Below are positions 7,363 through 15,786 of a stretch of DNA of 64,000 bases, one piece after another. A program made the translations under genes and the position numbers. The DNA is from Pseudomonas sp. B21-023. GTDB taxonomy: Bacteria > Pseudomonadota > Gammaproteobacteria > Pseudomonadales > Pseudomonadaceae. Position 1 is the stretch's first letter. Each line of letters opens with the position of its first letter. Under the pieces are notes generated by a model that had not been told where the DNA came from, searched no databases, and saw only the letters and a program-made list of their open reading frames with translations. The stretch covers positions 4,189,501-4,253,500 of the forward strand of contig NZ_CP087190.1 in NCBI RefSeq assembly GCF_024749165.1, read 5' to 3'.

Positions 7363-9438
7363 CTACTTCGGCGTGCCGTGGACGACACCGGCGGTATTGT
7401 CCAGCAGGCTCTTGGTTGCCGTCTGGATGTAGGCCTCGAGTTTCTTGAGCATTTCCGGCTGGTCGGGGCTGTCGATCAGCTCGGCCTTGAACTCGCGGCC
7501 CAGCTGGTAGCGGTACATCCGCGGGGTCATGTCCTTGGACTCGATGAGGATGCGGTCGCCCTGCACCAGGCCGACGATCTGCTCGCTGCCCGACGGTTTG
7601 ATCATGCCCACGCCCTGGTCGCCCTCAGGCAGGTTGAGCAGGTCGCGCCCCCAGCACTGATGGCGGGCCTGGCCACCGAGACGGCCCATGATGGTCGGCA
7701 CGATGTCGACCTGGGTGCCCACGGTATGGTTGACCGCGCCGAACTTCTCCTGGATGCCTGGGGCGATCAGCAGCAGCGGCACGTTGAAGCGGCCCAGGTC
7801 CAGCTCGGTGACCTGCTGGTGGTTGCCGAAGCCGTGGTCGCCGACGATGACGAACAGGGTGTCCTTGAAGTACGGCTCCTTGCGCGCCTTCTCGAAGAAC
7901 TGGCCCAGCGCCCAGTCGGAGTAGCGCATGGCGGTCAGGTGCTCGTCCAGGCGGCCCTGCCCGGTGACCTTCTCCACCGGCAGGTCCTTGGGCAAGGCGT
8001 ACGGGGTGTGGTTGGAGAGGGTCTGCAGCAGCGCGTAGATCGGCTTCTTGCCGTCATGCTTGGCCAGCTCTTCGTTGCCGCGGTCGAACATGTCCTGGTC
8101 GGACACGCCCCAGGTCGGGTCGGAGAACACCGGGTCGACGAAGTCGTTGCGGCCGATGAAGGTGGTCATGCCCTGGTTGCCGAAGAATCCGGACTGGTTG
8201 TCCCAGGCGAAGTCGCCGTTGTAGACGTAGACGTCGTCATAGTCGCGGGCACTGAGCAGCGCCGGCAGGCCGGACAGCTTGTGGCCGCCTTCCGGGGTCT
8301 GCATCAGGTATTCGAAGCCCGGCAGGTTGGGGAAGCAGGCCATGGTGGCGAACATGCCCTGGTGGGTATGGGTGCCGTTGGAGAAGAAGCGGTCGAACAG
8401 CAGGCCCTCCTTGGCCAGCTTGTCGAAGTACGGGGTGATATTGTTCGGGCTGCCCAGGGCACCGACCGAGTGGCCGGCGAAGCTTTCCATGAGGATCACC
8501 ACGACGTTCTTGACCCCCAGCGTGTTCGCCGCGGGCGGCACGAAGTCACGGCGGATCGCGGCCTCGTCGGCATCGACCAGGGTGTCGTTGGCGGTCAGCA
8601 GCTGCTCGCGCACGGTCTGGGTGGCCAGCGGTTGGTCAAGTACGGGCTTCCAGATATTGGAGCGGTCCTCGCCAAAGCGGCTCTTGGCGGCATCGATCAG
8701 GGTCAGGGTGCCGTTCAGGCCCAGTTGGTTGACGAAGTTGGAGTCGGTGGTGAAGGCATCACCCCAGCGCATCGGCGGGCCCTGGCGCAGGGTGCCGCGA
8801 GCGGCGACCACGGCCACCAGCAGGACCACCATGAACACCGCCAGGCGACCGTACCAGGGCGCCAGCTTGCGGCTGCCCGATAGCTGGGCGCTGCCGTTGC
8901 CGCGGGTCAACCGGTCGATGCCCTTGAACAGCAGGCTCAGCAGCCAGGTGCCGACCAGCCAGGCCAGCAGGTAGCGGACCACCGGGAAACCGTACCAGAG
9001 CATGCTCATGACGGTCTTGGGGTCTTCCTTGATGTACTGGAACACCAGGCCGTTCAGGCGCTGGTGGAACTCGCGGTAGAAGTCCATCTCCATCAGGCCG
9101 AGGAACATCACCACGCTCGAGGCGATGGTCAGCCAGAAGCGGAACAGGCCACGCCGGGCCATCAGCCAGGGGCTGAGCAGCGCCAGCAGCAACGGAATGC
9201 TGATGTACACCACCACGCGCAGGTCGAAGCGCAAGCCGTTGAAGAAGCCTTCGGCGACGGTGGAGTACGGCGTGTCGCCGATCATGTCGCTGTTGTAGGC
9301 CAACAGCGCCAGGCGCACCAGGCTGAGCATCAGCATGATCACCAGGCCACTGAGCAACGTGTAGGCCAGGTGGGATTTCAGGGTCGGCGAGAACGAGCCT
9401 CGCACGCCCTGTTGCTTCAAGGCGTCCGTGTTAGCCAT
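7363..9438 (-). CDS. LTA-synthase/sulfatase-family phosphoglycerol transferase
   Basis: A 691-residue inner-membrane protein. Residues ~20-240 hold about five transmembrane helices; the periplasmic remainder is an alkaline-phosphatase-superfamily domain. Visible sites are LMESFAG (metal-binding Glu), FFSNGTHTHQG (the Thr nucleophile position equivalent to LtaS) and IVGDHGFGNH (metal-binding Asp/His). Family members transfer phosphoglycerol or phosphoethanolamine to glycans such as osmoregulated periplasmic glucans or lipid carriers. The start MANTDALKQQG precedes the first helix; a longer in-frame N-terminus (to 9516) lacks a good ribosome site. The exact acceptor is unknown. Confidence 0.85.
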   Translation of the reverse strand: MANTDALKQQGVRGSFSPTLKSHLAYTLLSGLVIMLMLSLVRLALLAYNSDMIGDTPYSTVAEGFFNGLRFDLRVVVYISIPLLLALLSPWLMARRGLFRFWLTIASSVVMFLGLMEMDFYREFHQRLNGLVFQYIKEDPKTVMSMLWYGFPVVRYLLAWLVGTWLLSLLFKGIDRLTRGNGSAQLSGSRKLAPWYGRLAVFMVVLLVAVVAARGTLRQGPPMRWGDAFTTDSNFVNQLGLNGTLTLIDAAKSRFGEDRSNIWKPVLDQPLATQTVREQLLTANDTLVDADEAAIRRDFVPPAANTLGVKNVVVILMESFAGHSVGALGSPNNITPYFDKLAKEGLLFDRFFSNGTHTHQGMFATMACFPNLPGFEYLMQTPEGGHKLSGLPALLSARDYDDVYVYNGDFAWDNQSGFFGNQGMTTFIGRNDFVDPVFSDPTWGVSDQDMFDRGNEELAKHDGKKPIYALLQTLSNHTPYALPKDLPVEKVTGQGRLDEHLTAMRYSDWALGQFFEKARKEPYFKDTLFVIVGDHGFGNHQQVTELDLGRFNVPLLLIAPGIQEKFGAVNHTVGTQVDIVPTIMGRLGGQARHQCWGRDLLNLPEGDQGVGMIKPSGSEQIVGLVQGDRILIESKDMTPRMYRYQLGREFKAELIDSPDQPEMLKKLEAYIQTATKSLLDNTAGVVHGTPK

Positions 9439-9624
9439 GAATGGAGAGGTCCTAGGATTGCGGTTTGCGGGAAGGCGAAAGCGCCAATAGCCTGGTGGTC
9501 TGGACCTCGTGGGCAAGGTGAGACCAAGGCCGCATTGTGCGGCGCGGATTTTCAGAAATCGAGTGTGAAAATTTTGTCGAGAGTAGCCTGCCCTTACAAA
9601 GTTACACAGTTGGGACGTGAGGTT

Positions 9625-9816
9625 TCAGATCCGCACATTGCCCCGCGGCCCGGCGATCGCCCAGATGATCAGCCCCAGCACTGGCAATAGCAGGATCAGC
9701 AGGATCCAGAGCACCTTGATCCCTACCTCGGCGCCGCTCTTGAGCACATTGAGAATGGCCCAGATGTCCAGGGCCAGGATGATCAGGCCGACCAGGCTGT
9801 TGAAGGTAGACCCCAT
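9625..9816 (-). CDS. Small membrane protein with PLDc_N-type domain
   Basis: A 63-residue protein beginning MGSTFNSLVGLIILALDIW. It has two hydrophobic helices and the WILLILLLPVLGLIIWAI pattern of the phospholipase D N-terminal (PLDc_N) membrane domain found alone in many bacteria. The C-terminal GPRGNVRI is typical of the family. Function is unknown; the domain normally anchors proteins to the inner membrane. Confidence 0.75.
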   Translation of the reverse strand: MGSTFNSLVGLIILALDIWAILNVLKSGAEVGIKVLWILLILLLPVLGLIIWAIAGPRGNVRI

Positions 9817-9943
9817 GGTGCCGCTCCTGCACGGTGTGTGTGCTGCAGAGCATAGCTGGCTATGGCCCCTATAGAAGGGAATCCTTGGTCGGGAATGCCG
9901 GTCAGTGGATAGACTGCTGTTATCCACTGCCCTAGAGGTTCGC

Positions 9944-10882
9944 ATGCCCCCCGCCCACACTCAAAGCGCCGCCCCTGACTCCCTGCTCAGCGCCTGGCGG
10001 CAACAGGCCCTGCAGACACCCTGGCTCAGCGCCGGCCTGGTGCTGAGCCTGCTGGCCATCAGCGCATTGCTGCTGGCCAGCATCTGGAACGCGGTCAACG
10101 GCGACCATGCCGATCACCTGCACCTGGCACTGCTCGGCGGCCTGTCCGGTTTCGGCGCCACCGCTCTGGGCGCGGTGCTGGCGGTGATCCTGCGTGATGT
10201 CAGCGCGCGCACGCAGGACGTCATGCTCGGCTTCGCCGCCGGCATGATGCTCGCCGCCAGTTCGTTTTCGCTGATCCTCCCCGGCCTGGACGCCGCCCGC
10301 GAGATCACCGGTAACGGCCCGGCGGCGGCCTTCACCGTGGTGCTGGGCATGGGCCTTGGGGTGCTGCTGATGCTGGGCCTGGACCGGTTCACTCCGCACG
10401 AGCATGAAAGCACCGGCCCCTGCGGCCCGCAGGCCGAGCGGGTGAGCCGGGTGTGGCTGTTCGTGCTGGCGATCACCCTGCACAACCTGCCCGAGGGCAT
10501 GGCCATCGGCGTGAGTTTCGCCAATGGCGACATGGCCATCGGCCTGCCGCTGACCAGCGCCATCGCCATCCAGGATATCCCCGAAGGCCTGGCCGTGGCC
10601 CTGGCCCTGCGCGCCACGGGGCTGTCGAACTTCAAGGCGATGATGGTGGCGATCGGCTCGGGATTGATGGAGCCGCTGGGCGCGGTGATCGGCCTGGGCA
10701 TTTCCACCGGCTTCGCCCTGGCCTACCCGATCAGCATGGGCCTGGCGGCGGGGGCGATGATCTTCGTGGTGTCCCACGAGGTGATCCCGGAAACCCACCG
10801 CAACGGGCACCAGACCGCGGCGACGCTGGGGTTGATGGGCGGTTTCGCGGTGATGATGTTCCTCGATACCGCGCTGGGTTGA
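9944..10882 (+). CDS. ZIP-family divalent metal transporter
   Basis: A 312-residue polytopic protein with about eight membrane helices. The metal-site motifs of ZIP helices IV and V are clear: HNLPEGMAIG near residue 181 and QDIPEGLAVA near residue 210. A short acidic/His loop (HEHES) after the third helix could bind metal. ZIPs import Zn2+ and related metals into the cytoplasm. The start at 9944 was preferred over an upstream in-frame start because of the AGAGG ribosome site. It is convergent with the 10,931 gene. Confidence 0.9.
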   Translation: MPPAHTQSAAPDSLLSAWRQQALQTPWLSAGLVLSLLAISALLLASIWNAVNGDHADHLHLALLGGLSGFGATALGAVLAVILRDVSARTQDVMLGFAAGMMLAASSFSLILPGLDAAREITGNGPAAAFTVVLGMGLGVLLMLGLDRFTPHEHESTGPCGPQAERVSRVWLFVLAITLHNLPEGMAIGVSFANGDMAIGLPLTSAIAIQDIPEGLAVALALRATGLSNFKAMMVAIGSGLMEPLGAVIGLGISTGFALAYPISMGLAAGAMIFVVSHEVIPETHRNGHQTAATLGLMGGFAVMMFLDTALG

Positions 10883-10889
10883 CGGGCCG

Positions 10890-10921
10890 GTCGCGGAGCC
10901 CTTTCCTACGGGCTCCGCGAC
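10890..10921. terminator. Intergenic hairpin between convergent genes
   Basis: A perfect 12-base stem, GTCGCGGAGCCC/GGGCTCCGCGAC, with an eight-base loop lies just beyond the stops of both flanking convergent genes. There is no T run, so termination on each strand is inferred. Confidence 0.6.
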
Positions 10922-10930
10922 GGCAGCGGC

Positions 10931-11461
10931 TCAGATGTGCACTGCCACCTTCAGCGCTTCCAGCGCCGGCTCCACCTTGATACCAACGGCCTCGCCCAGC
11001 TCCAGCACACGGGCCAGGTCGTGCTGCCCGACCATGATCATCTGCAGCTCATCGTCGAGCAATTGGCTGAAGTTCAGCAGCACGTAGCCACCGGCTTCCT
11101 TGTTCAGCGCGCCCATCTGCACCTGGATGCGGTTGAGCGCAGTCAGCGCCTCGGTGCGCGCCAGCTGCTTCGGTTTGAGGGTGAACGGCACGCTCTTGTC
11201 GAACGAGTCGCTGATCTGCTGGAACAGGTCCTGGTAGCTGTCGGCCTGGAACAGCACGGTATCGGGCAGACTGCCGACCACCACCCATTCACCCAGCGGG
11301 AACGGGAAGCTGTCGTCGTAGTTGATGTCCGGATTGGCGGCGAGGAAGGCGGCGGGGTCGGCGTAGGCCTCGGCGGCCTCGGCGGCGATGCGCTCGATGT
11401 CCTCATCGCGCATGCAACCGGCGCCGATGAGGCTGATGAATTCGAGCAACTGGTCTTTCAT
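10931..11461 (-). CDS. Conserved hypothetical protein (176 aa)
   Basis: A soluble, acidic protein starting MKDQLLEFISLIG. It is rich in short helices with no membrane segment, cofactor motif or known catalytic signature; LGEWVVVGSLPDTVLFQAD in the middle looks like beta strands. The most upstream start is rejected in favour of MKDQLL, which follows an AGG-rich stretch. It lies 59 bases downstream of the ankyrin gene and may share its transcript. Function unknown. Confidence 0.7.
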   Translation of the reverse strand: MKDQLLEFISLIGAGCMRDEDIERIAAEAAEAYADPAAFLAANPDINYDDSFPFPLGEWVVVGSLPDTVLFQADSYQDLFQQISDSFDKSVPFTLKPKQLARTEALTALNRIQVQMGALNKEAGGYVLLNFSQLLDDELQMIMVGQHDLARVLELGEAVGIKVEPALEALKVAVHI

Positions 11462-11520
11462 GGGGGGGCCTGCGGTTGACGTGAAAGGCGCCAAGGATAG
11501 CCGCAAAAGCCCCCGGGCAG

Positions 11521-12042
11521 TTAGCCGGCCAATGCTTCGAGCCGTGCCGCGCTATTCACCGCACCCATGGTGCGGGCTGCCATCAGCGCAGTGGCGCCGG
11601 CGGCATCGCGGTGCGCGGGGTCGGCACCCTGGGCCAATAGATAGTCGATGATCTCCAGGCGGTTGAACATCGCCGCCAGCATCAATGCGCTACGGCCGTC
11701 CGCGGCAACGGCATCCACCGGTACGCCGTATTCCAGCAACAGGCGGATCATCGTCAGGTCGCCCTTGAAGGCGGCGCCGGCGATGGGCAACTGGCCGTTG
11801 TCATTGGCGATCAGCGGGTCGGCACCATGGGCCAGCAGCACCTGCACGGCGTCATGGTGACCGTGGTAGCTGGCCAGCATCAGCAAGGTGTCGCCCTTGT
11901 GGTTGCGCAGGTTGGCGGGCAGGCCGTTATCGAGCAGGCGGCCGAGCATTGTCGCGTCGCCGCGACGGGCGCGCTCGAAGACCTCCTCGGCGAAGGCTGC
12001 GGTTTCTTCTGGGGTCATGGTGGCGGGCTGGTGATCGGACAT
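11521..12042 (-). CDS. Ankyrin-repeat protein
   Basis: A 173-residue cytoplasmic protein made of about four ankyrin repeats from residue ~25 to the end. Typical repeat cores are visible (KGDTLLMLASYHGH, VQVLLAHGADP, GRSALMLAAMFNR, LLAQGADP). It has no signal peptide or enzyme domain, so it probably acts by protein binding. The start MSDHQPATM follows AGGAGG at ideal spacing. The gene may be cotranscribed with the 10,931 hypothetical gene. Confidence 0.88.
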   Translation of the reverse strand: MSDHQPATMTPEETAAFAEEVFERARRGDATMLGRLLDNGLPANLRNHKGDTLLMLASYHGHHDAVQVLLAHGADPLIANDNGQLPIAGAAFKGDLTMIRLLLEYGVPVDAVAADGRSALMLAAMFNRLEIIDYLLAQGADPAHRDAAGATALMAARTMGAVNSAARLEALAG

Positions 12043-12145
12043 CGGGAACCTCCTGGCATCTGGCAATGGGCCAAGTTTCCATCAGGCAGCAGCGACAGGT
12101 CCAAGGTTCAGATTCTATCGGCGACAGAGAGCCAGGCTATGACCC

Positions 12146-12188
12146 GTGCAAAATGCACTGTGCAAAATGCACGGGCGTGCAGAATGCA
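12146..12188. promoter_or_regulatory. Three iterated palindromic sites (candidate enhancer/UAS)
   Basis: GTGCAAAATGCAC occurs perfectly at 12146-12158 and 12160-12172, and a third copy, GTGCAGAATGCA, at 12177-12188. Each is a dyad with 5-base arms and a 3-base centre. They sit about 80-120 bases upstream of a predicted sigma-54 promoter, the usual place for an activator of that system. The binding protein is unknown. Confidence 0.6.
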
Positions 12189-12253
12189 ATGGAGGCGCCT
12201 CCAAAAATAAACATAACCTATTGTTTTTAAAGGATTTTATTTTCATAACAGGC

Positions 12254-12269
12254 TGGCACGGTCACTGCA
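12254..12269 (+). promoter_or_regulatory. Predicted sigma-54 (RpoN) -24/-12 promoter of the DUF3509 gene
   Basis: TGGCACGGTCACTGCA matches the consensus TGGCAC-N5-TTGCA with one mismatch, and GG and GC are separated by exactly ten bases. It lies 43 bases before the start codon at 12312. The AT-rich stretch 12200-12248 between it and the upstream sites could allow bending by IHF. Confidence 0.65.
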
Positions 12270-12311
12270 ATCTTCAACTCAAGTCTGCCAGTACAACAGT
12301 CAGGAGTTGAT

Positions 12312-12584
12312 ATGGACCTCATCCAGCAAAAATTCGCCTCGCTCTTCGCCGCCTACCAGGTTGCCACCCAGCCACGCCCCGACGGCGGCGTGCTGCTGAC
12401 CCTGCGCGCCAGCGACGGCGTGGTGACCCGCCGGGTGCTGTCCTACGCGCAGCTGCACAGTGCCGAGCAACTGTCGTGGGCCATCAGCGCCATCCGCCGC
12501 GACCTTGCCGAACAAGCCAGCGAGCTGCCGGTGATCTCCATGCTGCAGAGCCAGCAGCGCTTCGCCCTGCCGACCTACCGCTAA
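12312..12584 (+). CDS. DUF3509 domain-containing protein
   Basis: A 90-residue protein beginning MDLIQQKFASLF that matches the Pseudomonas-specific DUF3509 family over its full length (motifs TQPRPDGG, RRVLSYAQLH, AIRRDLAEQ). A CAGGAG site precedes the start. It is small, soluble and of unknown function. A sigma-54 promoter and three palindromic upstream sites suggest that its expression responds to an enhancer-binding regulator. It ends in a strong hairpin. Confidence 0.85.
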   Translation: MDLIQQKFASLFAAYQVATQPRPDGGVLLTLRASDGVVTRRVLSYAQLHSAEQLSWAISAIRRDLAEQASELPVISMLQSQQRFALPTYR

Positions 12585-12596
12585 GCGCGCAACCTG

Positions 12597-12655
12597 TTCG
12601 CGGGGCAGCCTTTGTTCACCCTCGGAGGGTGTGTGAGCAAAAGCTGCCCCGCGAA
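12597..12655. terminator. Long hairpin between DUF3509 gene and the ARD-like gene
   Basis: TTCGCGGGGCAGC at the left pairs perfectly with GCTGCCCCGCGAA at the right (13 bases). An inner CACCCTCGGAGGGTGTG hairpin lies between. It separates convergent genes and probably stops transcription in both directions. Confidence 0.65.
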
Positions 12656-12660
12656 TCCGT

Positions 12661-13197
12661 TCAGAGCTCGTCGAAACCGGCAAATTGCCGCGCCATGGCG
12701 TCTCCGGTGAAGCGTGGCGGCACACCCTGCTCGCTGCCGAACAGCCGCAGGGCCAGGCAGAATGGGCTGGCCCCCAGGTCCAGCCAGCGGCGCGTGCCGG
12801 CCGGCACCAGCAGCACGTCGTCCTTCTCGCACAGCACGGCATACACCGCGCCGCCCAGGCGCAGGGTGACCTGTGCACGCCCGCTGATCATCGCGAACAC
12901 TTCATCGCTGTCATGCACATGTTCATCACGCAGGTCGGCCTGGCTCAGGTCGGCGCCATCGCGGCTGAGCACGCCAAATACCACGCTGCCATGCTTGGTC
13001 ATCAGTTGATCGAGCGGCCCACGGCACGCCGCGACCACTTCATCCTGGCTGCTGCCCGGGCGCAGGCGCGCGCCGGACTGCCAGCGGCCGAAGCGCACGC
13101 CCTGCTCGGCCAGGGTCGCGGCGATGTCGTCGTGGTGGGTCAGCACCTTGTGCGGCAGGTCCGGACTGGACAGGTCGAATACGCTGAGGATGCTCAT
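12661..13197 (-). CDS. Acireductone dioxygenase (MtnD) paralogue lacking one metal ligand
   Basis: A 178-residue cupin that aligns over its whole length with acireductone dioxygenase of the methionine salvage pathway: VLTHHDDIAATLAEQGVRF at the start, EHVHDSDEV in the middle, FTGD near the end. Three of the four metal ligands are present (H93, H95, E99). The fourth, the His of the PAGTPHWFD motif, is replaced: PAGTRRWLD, with Arg at 137. ARD chemistry is therefore doubtful, and the protein may have another role. Its start overlaps the stop of the upstream MFS gene by one base (TGATG), so the two are translationally coupled. Confidence 0.8.
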   Translation of the reverse strand: MSILSVFDLSSPDLPHKVLTHHDDIAATLAEQGVRFGRWQSGARLRPGSSQDEVVAACRGPLDQLMTKHGSVVFGVLSRDGADLSQADLRDEHVHDSDEVFAMISGRAQVTLRLGGAVYAVLCEKDDVLLVPAGTRRWLDLGASPFCLALRLFGSEQGVPPRFTGDAMARQFAGFDEL

Positions 13198-14351
13198 CAG
13201 GGGTGGTTCCTGCTTTCTTTGAGTCGGAAGGCAATGATAACGGCTGCCGCGAGCGCCGCGACGCTGGCCATACCAAAGGTGAAGTGTGGGCCCAGCAGTT
13301 TCCAGCTGTAGCCCGAGTACAGGGCACCCAAGGCACCGCCGGTACCTGACAGCGCCGCATACAATGCCTGGCCCTGACCCTGCTGGCGAGCGCCGAAGCT
13401 GGCCTGGACAAAAGCGATGGCCGCTGCATGGAAACAGCCGAAGGTGGCCGCATGCAATACCTGGGCGAACACCAGAACCGCCGGGATTTCGGCCAGGTTG
13501 CCCAGCAACAGCCAGCGCAGCGCGGCCAGCAGGAAGCTGGCCAGTAGTACCTTGCGCACCGAACAGCGGGCAAAGATCCGGCTCATGACCAAGAACACCA
13601 ACACTTCAGCCACCACGCCAAGCGCCCACAACAAGCCGATGGCGCCGCGGCTGTAGCCCAGGTGCTCCAGGTGCAGGGTGAGAAAGGTATAGTACGGGCC
13701 GTGGCTGAGCTGCATGAGGGCCACGCACACATAGAAGGCCAGGACCCCAGGCGCCCGCACTTGCCTGAGAAAGCCCCCTGCCCCGCGCTGCTCGGCCTGC
13801 TCGACGGGTTGCGCATTGGGCACCCAGAGGCTGGCAACGACGATACCGGCCATGATCGCCACCAGCGCCAGCGGGTAGATGTCCAGGCTCAGCCATTCGA
13901 ACAGGCGCCCAAGCCCCACCACGGCGAGGATGAAGCCGATCGAGCCCCATAGCCGTACCTGGCTGTAACGTGCAGTCTGGCCGTGCAGGTGGGCCAGGGT
14001 GATCACTTCGAACTGGGGCAGTACCGCATGCCAGAAGAAGGCGTGCAACGCCATGACCAGCGCCAGCCAGGCGTAGCTCTTGCCGAAGAAGATCAGCGAG
14101 AAGGTCGCCAGGGTCGACAGCGCGCCCAGGCGCACGATCAGCAGGCGCTGGCCGCTGCGGTCACCGAGCCAGCCCCACAGGTTGGGGGCCACGCAGCGCA
14201 TGAGCATGGGGATGGCCACCAGCTCGCCGATGCGCGCCGGGGAGAAGCCCAGGTGGTCGAAGTACAGGGCCAGGAACGGCGCGGTGGAGCCGAGCAGGGC
14301 GAAGTAGAAGAGGTAGAAGCTGGAGAGGCGCCAGTAGGGGATGGAGGACAT
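13197..14351 (-). CDS. MFS transporter (HcaT-like family)
   Basis: A 384-residue, 12-helix membrane protein beginning MSSIPYWRLSSFYLFYF. The start pattern and ...FLALYFDHLGFSPARIGEL are typical of the HcaT/MFS_1_like subgroup (putative 3-phenylpropionate permeases). The substrate is not predictable. It is the first gene of a two-gene unit with the ARD-like protein, which hints at a shared, perhaps sulfur- or keto-compound-related, role. This is inference from coupling only. Confidence 0.82.
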   Translation of the reverse strand: MSSIPYWRLSSFYLFYFALLGSTAPFLALYFDHLGFSPARIGELVAIPMLMRCVAPNLWGWLGDRSGQRLLIVRLGALSTLATFSLIFFGKSYAWLALVMALHAFFWHAVLPQFEVITLAHLHGQTARYSQVRLWGSIGFILAVVGLGRLFEWLSLDIYPLALVAIMAGIVVASLWVPNAQPVEQAEQRGAGGFLRQVRAPGVLAFYVCVALMQLSHGPYYTFLTLHLEHLGYSRGAIGLLWALGVVAEVLVFLVMSRIFARCSVRKVLLASFLLAALRWLLLGNLAEIPAVLVFAQVLHAATFGCFHAAAIAFVQASFGARQQGQGQALYAALSGTGGALGALYSGYSWKLLGPHFTFGMASVAALAAAVIIAFRLKESRNHP

Positions 14352-14380
14352 CGTTCGGCCCTTGGTGATGACCTGTTCCT

Positions 14381-14471
14381 GCCCTATCGCCGGCAAGCCG
14401 GCTCCCACAGGATTACCGCAGGCTTGAGCCCTGCAGCGGACCTGTGGGAGCCGGCTTGCCGGCGATAGGGC
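14381..14471. repeat. REP pair (inverted)
   Basis: Two GCCGGC-type REPs face each other: the left copy ends GGCTCCCAC at 14408 and the right copy starts GTGGGAGCC at 14444. They lie between the aroC and MFS genes. Confidence 0.9.
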
Positions 14472-14484
14472 CAGCGCAGGCGGA

Positions 14485-15576
14485 TCAGAGCTGGCCCAGT
14501 ACCGGGGTGCCCACCTTCACTTCGGCATTCTGCGCCCGGTGGCGCAGCAGGTGATCCATCAAGGCGATGGCCATCATCGCCTCGGCGATCGGCGTGGCGC
14601 GGATGCCGACGCAAGGATCGTGACGGCCCTTGGTGATCACCTCCACCGGATTACCGTCGACGTCGATCGAACGGCCCGGGGTGGTGATGCTCGAGGTTGG
14701 CTTGAGCGCCAGGTGGGCGACGATCGGCTGGCCCGAGGAAATACCGCCGAGAATGCCGCCGGCGTTGTTGCTGAGGAAGCCCTCGGGCGTCAGCTCGTCA
14801 CGGTGCTCGCTGCCGCGCTGGGCGACACTGGCGAAACCGGCGCCGATCTCCACGCCCTTGACCGCGTTGATGCTCATCAGGGCATGGGCAAGCTCGGCGT
14901 CCAGGCGGTCGAAGATCGGCTCGCCCAGGCCCGGCATCACGCCTTCGGCGACCACGGTGATCTTCGCCCCCACCGAATCCTGGTCGCGGCGCAGCTGGTC
15001 CATGTAGGCCTCGAGCTCCGGCACCTTGTCCGGATCGGGGCTGAAGAAGGCGTTTTGCTCCACCGAGTCCCAGGTCTTGAACGGGATTTCGATCGGCCCG
15101 AGCTGGCTCATGTAGCCGCGCACGCGGATGCCCTGGGTGGCCAGGTACTTCTTGGCGATGGCGCCGGCCGCCACGCGCATGGCGGTTTCGCGCGCCGAGC
15201 TGCGGCCACCGCCACGGTAGTCGCGGATGCCGTACTTGTGGTGGTAGGTGTAGTCGGCGTGGGCCGGGCGGAACAGGTCCTTGATCGCCGAGTAGTCCTT
15301 GGACTTCTGATCAGTGTTGCGGATCAGCAGGCCGATCGAGCAGCCGGTGGTACGACCTTCGAACACGCCGGAGAGGATCTCCACTTCGTCCGGCTCCTGG
15401 CGCTGGGTGGTGTGCCGGCTGGTGCCGGGCTTGCGCCGGTCGAGGTCGTGCTGCAGGTCGGCAAGGGAGATTTCCAGGCCTGGCGGGCAGCCGTCGACAA
15501 TGGCGACCAACGCCGGGCCATGGCTTTCGCCTGCGGTGGTGACAGTGAACAGCTTGCCGTAGGTATTGCCGGACAT
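14485..15576 (-). CDS. aroC: Chorismate synthase
   Basis: A 363-residue enzyme of the shikimate pathway that converts 5-enolpyruvylshikimate-3-phosphate to chorismate with reduced FMN. The N-terminus MSGNTYGKLFTVTTAGESHG is diagnostic, as are RPGTSRHTT-like binding residues and the GGGRSSARET motif around residue 130. The length is normal. Upstream in-frame sequence is REP DNA, so the start at 15576 is secure. It is followed downstream by a REP pair and the MFS gene. Confidence 0.97.
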   Translation of the reverse strand: MSGNTYGKLFTVTTAGESHGPALVAIVDGCPPGLEISLADLQHDLDRRKPGTSRHTTQRQEPDEVEILSGVFEGRTTGCSIGLLIRNTDQKSKDYSAIKDLFRPAHADYTYHHKYGIRDYRGGGRSSARETAMRVAAGAIAKKYLATQGIRVRGYMSQLGPIEIPFKTWDSVEQNAFFSPDPDKVPELEAYMDQLRRDQDSVGAKITVVAEGVMPGLGEPIFDRLDAELAHALMSINAVKGVEIGAGFASVAQRGSEHRDELTPEGFLSNNAGGILGGISSGQPIVAHLALKPTSSITTPGRSIDVDGNPVEVITKGRHDPCVGIRATPIAEAMMAIALMDHLLRHRAQNAEVKVGTPVLGQL

Positions 15577-15656
15577 GGACGCTCCGCGAATCAGCCTGAA
15601 GTGAACGAAAGCGGCAGTATACGGAAAACCGCGTGGCTGTGGTTGCCTGTGGGCCC

Positions 15657-15725
15657 CATCGCGGGGCAAGCACGCTTCCACAAATCAACACGACTGCGTG
15701 GGAGCGGGCTTGCCCCGCGATGGGG
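15657..15725. repeat. REP pair (inverted)
   Basis: A GCGGGC-type REP pair. The left arm CATCGCGGGGCAAG...TTCCAC is slightly degenerate; the right arm GTGGGAGCGGGCTTGCCCCG is perfect. It lies between divergent genes. Confidence 0.85.
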
Positions 15726-15786
15726 TCCGCGAACCTTCAGGATGACCCACGGTCGAATCAGCAACGTCCCACGTAGTACCCCGCCC

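Noticed and set aside
7378..8883. Open plus-strand frame of 501 codons opposite the LtaS-like gene
   Set aside because: It is the antisense of a clearly conserved enzyme; the Val/Gln/Gly-rich translation is typical of shadows in high-GC DNA.
12146..12188. NtrC binding sites
   Set aside because: The NtrC consensus has TGCAC before GTGCA with about seven bases between; here the half-sites are in the opposite order with three bases between.
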